Part shown: positions 63,173-64,000 of the stretch, piece after piece
How the letters are laid out: each line of letters opens with the position of its first letter
Position numbering within the stretch: the stretch's first letter is position 1
Assembly (NCBI GenBank): GCA_029237775.1
Contig: JAQZBR010000002.1
Coordinates: 1 to 64,000, forward strand
Reading direction: 5' to 3'
Source of the DNA: Bacteroidota bacterium
Lineage (GTDB): Bacteria; Bacteroidota; Bacteroidia; 2-12-FULL-35-15
DNA length: 64,000 nucleotides
Notes under the pieces: model-generated
Seen by the model: the letters and a program-made list of their open reading frames with translations, nothing else
What the model was told of the DNA's origin: nothing
Databases searched by the model: none
Position numbers and translations under genes: made by a program

Positions 63173-64000
63173 CTATTTTGCGATTTCCTCCTTGTAAATT
63201 TTTTTCTCTGTTAATTTTAAAACAATAAAAGTTACCAAGCCGAAGAATATTGCCATAACTATTGCTAATACTACACTTCCCAACAAATATTCAAACAGGT
63301 GAAGTTTCATATGCTGCCAAATTTCAGGAACTGTATTAATACCTTCATCAAAAATGCTTTCACGAACATCCCTGTTCAAAACGAATTGCCCCGTTTTTAA
63401 ACTTCCGTAAATAATAAAAGGAATCATAGGCGGCACGCTGATCTGGGCTGCCAATCCAACAATTGCTTTATTCAACTTTAGAAAATGGGCTAGTACAAGC
63501 GCACTTACAAATTGGTAACCCCAGATAGGTATAATGCCCATGAAGACCCCAAAAGCAACCCCGGTCGATTTACGAATTACACTTTCATTTGAGTCCAGAA
63601 AATGTTTTTTCATGAATCCTTTGAAATTACTCCAGCTCATGTTCCTTATCAACCTTACGGGTTTGTGCCATAAAACAGTAAGGATGGTGAGGTAAACATT
63701 CAGTATGCTGATCCTCGTAAAATCTTTCGCGGGTCTGAAATGAGTCACACGCTTATTACCTTCGGCATAAAAAACTTTAATAGGAACCGGGATGACATTT
63801 ACACCACGCCAGGCGGCTTTCACCATTACCTCAATTTCAAATTCATATTTCGTACAGAAGTAGTTGGTCTTTCTGATCTTCTTAAGAGGATATAGACGGT
63901 AACCCGACTGAGTATCGGGTAAGTTAATGCCTGTCTGAAAACGAAACCAGAAGTTTGAGAATTTATTTCCGAACGTATTTTTCTTCGGCATGTTTTCCTG
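63173..64000 (-). CDS. GT2 glycosyltransferase/DUF2062 protein, C-terminal part (5' end outside window)
   Basis: The frame stays open past the methionine at 63991 (Q-E-N-M) to the window edge, so the protein continues upstream. The visible part has the end of a GT2 domain (KFSNFWFRFQTGINLPDTQSGYRLYPLKKI, CTKYEFEIEVMVKAAWRGVNVIPVPIKVFY) and a DUF2062 membrane domain (RKSTGVAFGVFMGIIPIWGYQFVSALVLAHFLKLNKAIVGLAAQISVPPMIPFIIYGS). In Bacteroidota this combination sits upstream of MMPL fusion proteins in pigment-lipid clusters. Confidence 0.9.
   Translation of the reverse strand, partial: QENMPKKNTFGNKFSNFWFRFQTGINLPDTQSGYRLYPLKKIRKTNYFCTKYEFEIEVMVKAAWRGVNVIPVPIKVFYAEGNKRVTHFRPAKDFTRISILNVYLTILTVLWHKPVRLIRNMSWSNFKGFMKKHFLDSNESVIRKSTGVAFGVFMGIIPIWGYQFVSALVLAHFLKLNKAIVGLAAQISVPPMIPFIIYGSLKTGQFVLNRDVRESIFDEGINTVPEIWQHMKLHLFEYLLGSVVLAIVMAIFFGLVTFIVLKLTEKKIYKEEIAK

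Overview
The window looks like chromosomal DNA from a free-living member of the Bacteroidota (Sphingobacteriia/Chitinophagia/Flavobacteriia-like). Evidence: secreted proteins with type IX secretion (T9SS) C-terminal sorting tails, a PorT homologue next to ubiE/menG, a fused E1 alpha/beta ketoacid dehydrogenase, the PadR-PspC pair, DUF4783 and DUF6089 proteins, A-rich start regions without Shine-Dalgarno sequences, and many -7 boxes of the Bacteroidota form TAnnTTTG. No insertion sequence, phage, CRISPR array or rRNA was seen. Gene packing is dense and base composition is even, so this is mostly core genome.

Layout. 1-2564: 5' part of a large repetitive secreted protein (minus strand, runs off the left edge), an orphan ORF and tRNA-Met. 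2.8-8.6 kb: a histone-H1-like/START fusion, a PAP2 phosphatase, and an overlapping operon of an LptF/LptG-type permease with two glycosyltransferases. 8.6-17.2 kb: a tryptophan-rich secreted protein, then, divergently, the complete tryptophan operon trpE-G-D-C-(GNAT)-F-B-A followed by a DAHP synthase. The operon is preceded by a short ORF encoding three consecutive Trp codons, competing hairpins and a terminator: a classical-looking transcription attenuator. 17.3-32.5 kb: T9SS beta-propeller protein, trmN6, rimM, rpsP, universal stress protein, an uncharacterised glycosidase-like secreted protein, murQ, fused E1 dehydrogenase and a pair of related small envelope proteins. 32.5-45.9 kb: TonB-C-like protein, PspC/PadR, TerC, YihY, nadC, rlmH, cvfB, holin-like protein, FAD protein, porT, ubiE, heptose kinase, aminotransferase. 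45.9-57 kb: DinB protein, acyl-CoA mutase large subunit with a coupled response regulator, FtsB/DivIC, L,D-transpeptidase, Kir-type channel, GNAT, DUF6089, CoA transferase, APC permease and tRNA-Leu. 57.1-64 kb: YceI, a CrtI-like oxidoreductase, a three-domain MMPL/acyltransferase/methyltransferase protein and the C-terminal part of a GT2-DUF2062 protein (runs off the right edge); this group resembles the edge of a flexirubin/aryl-polyene type pigment-lipid cluster.

Most notable observations: the trp attenuator with a nearly leaderless leader-peptide ORF; a Trp-rich exported protein (15 W in 138 residues) divergent from it; the lysine-rich tail fused to a START-like domain; a compact structured non-coding segment at 32.48-32.60 kb; dispersed short intergenic repeats; and the 1285-residue trifunctional membrane protein.
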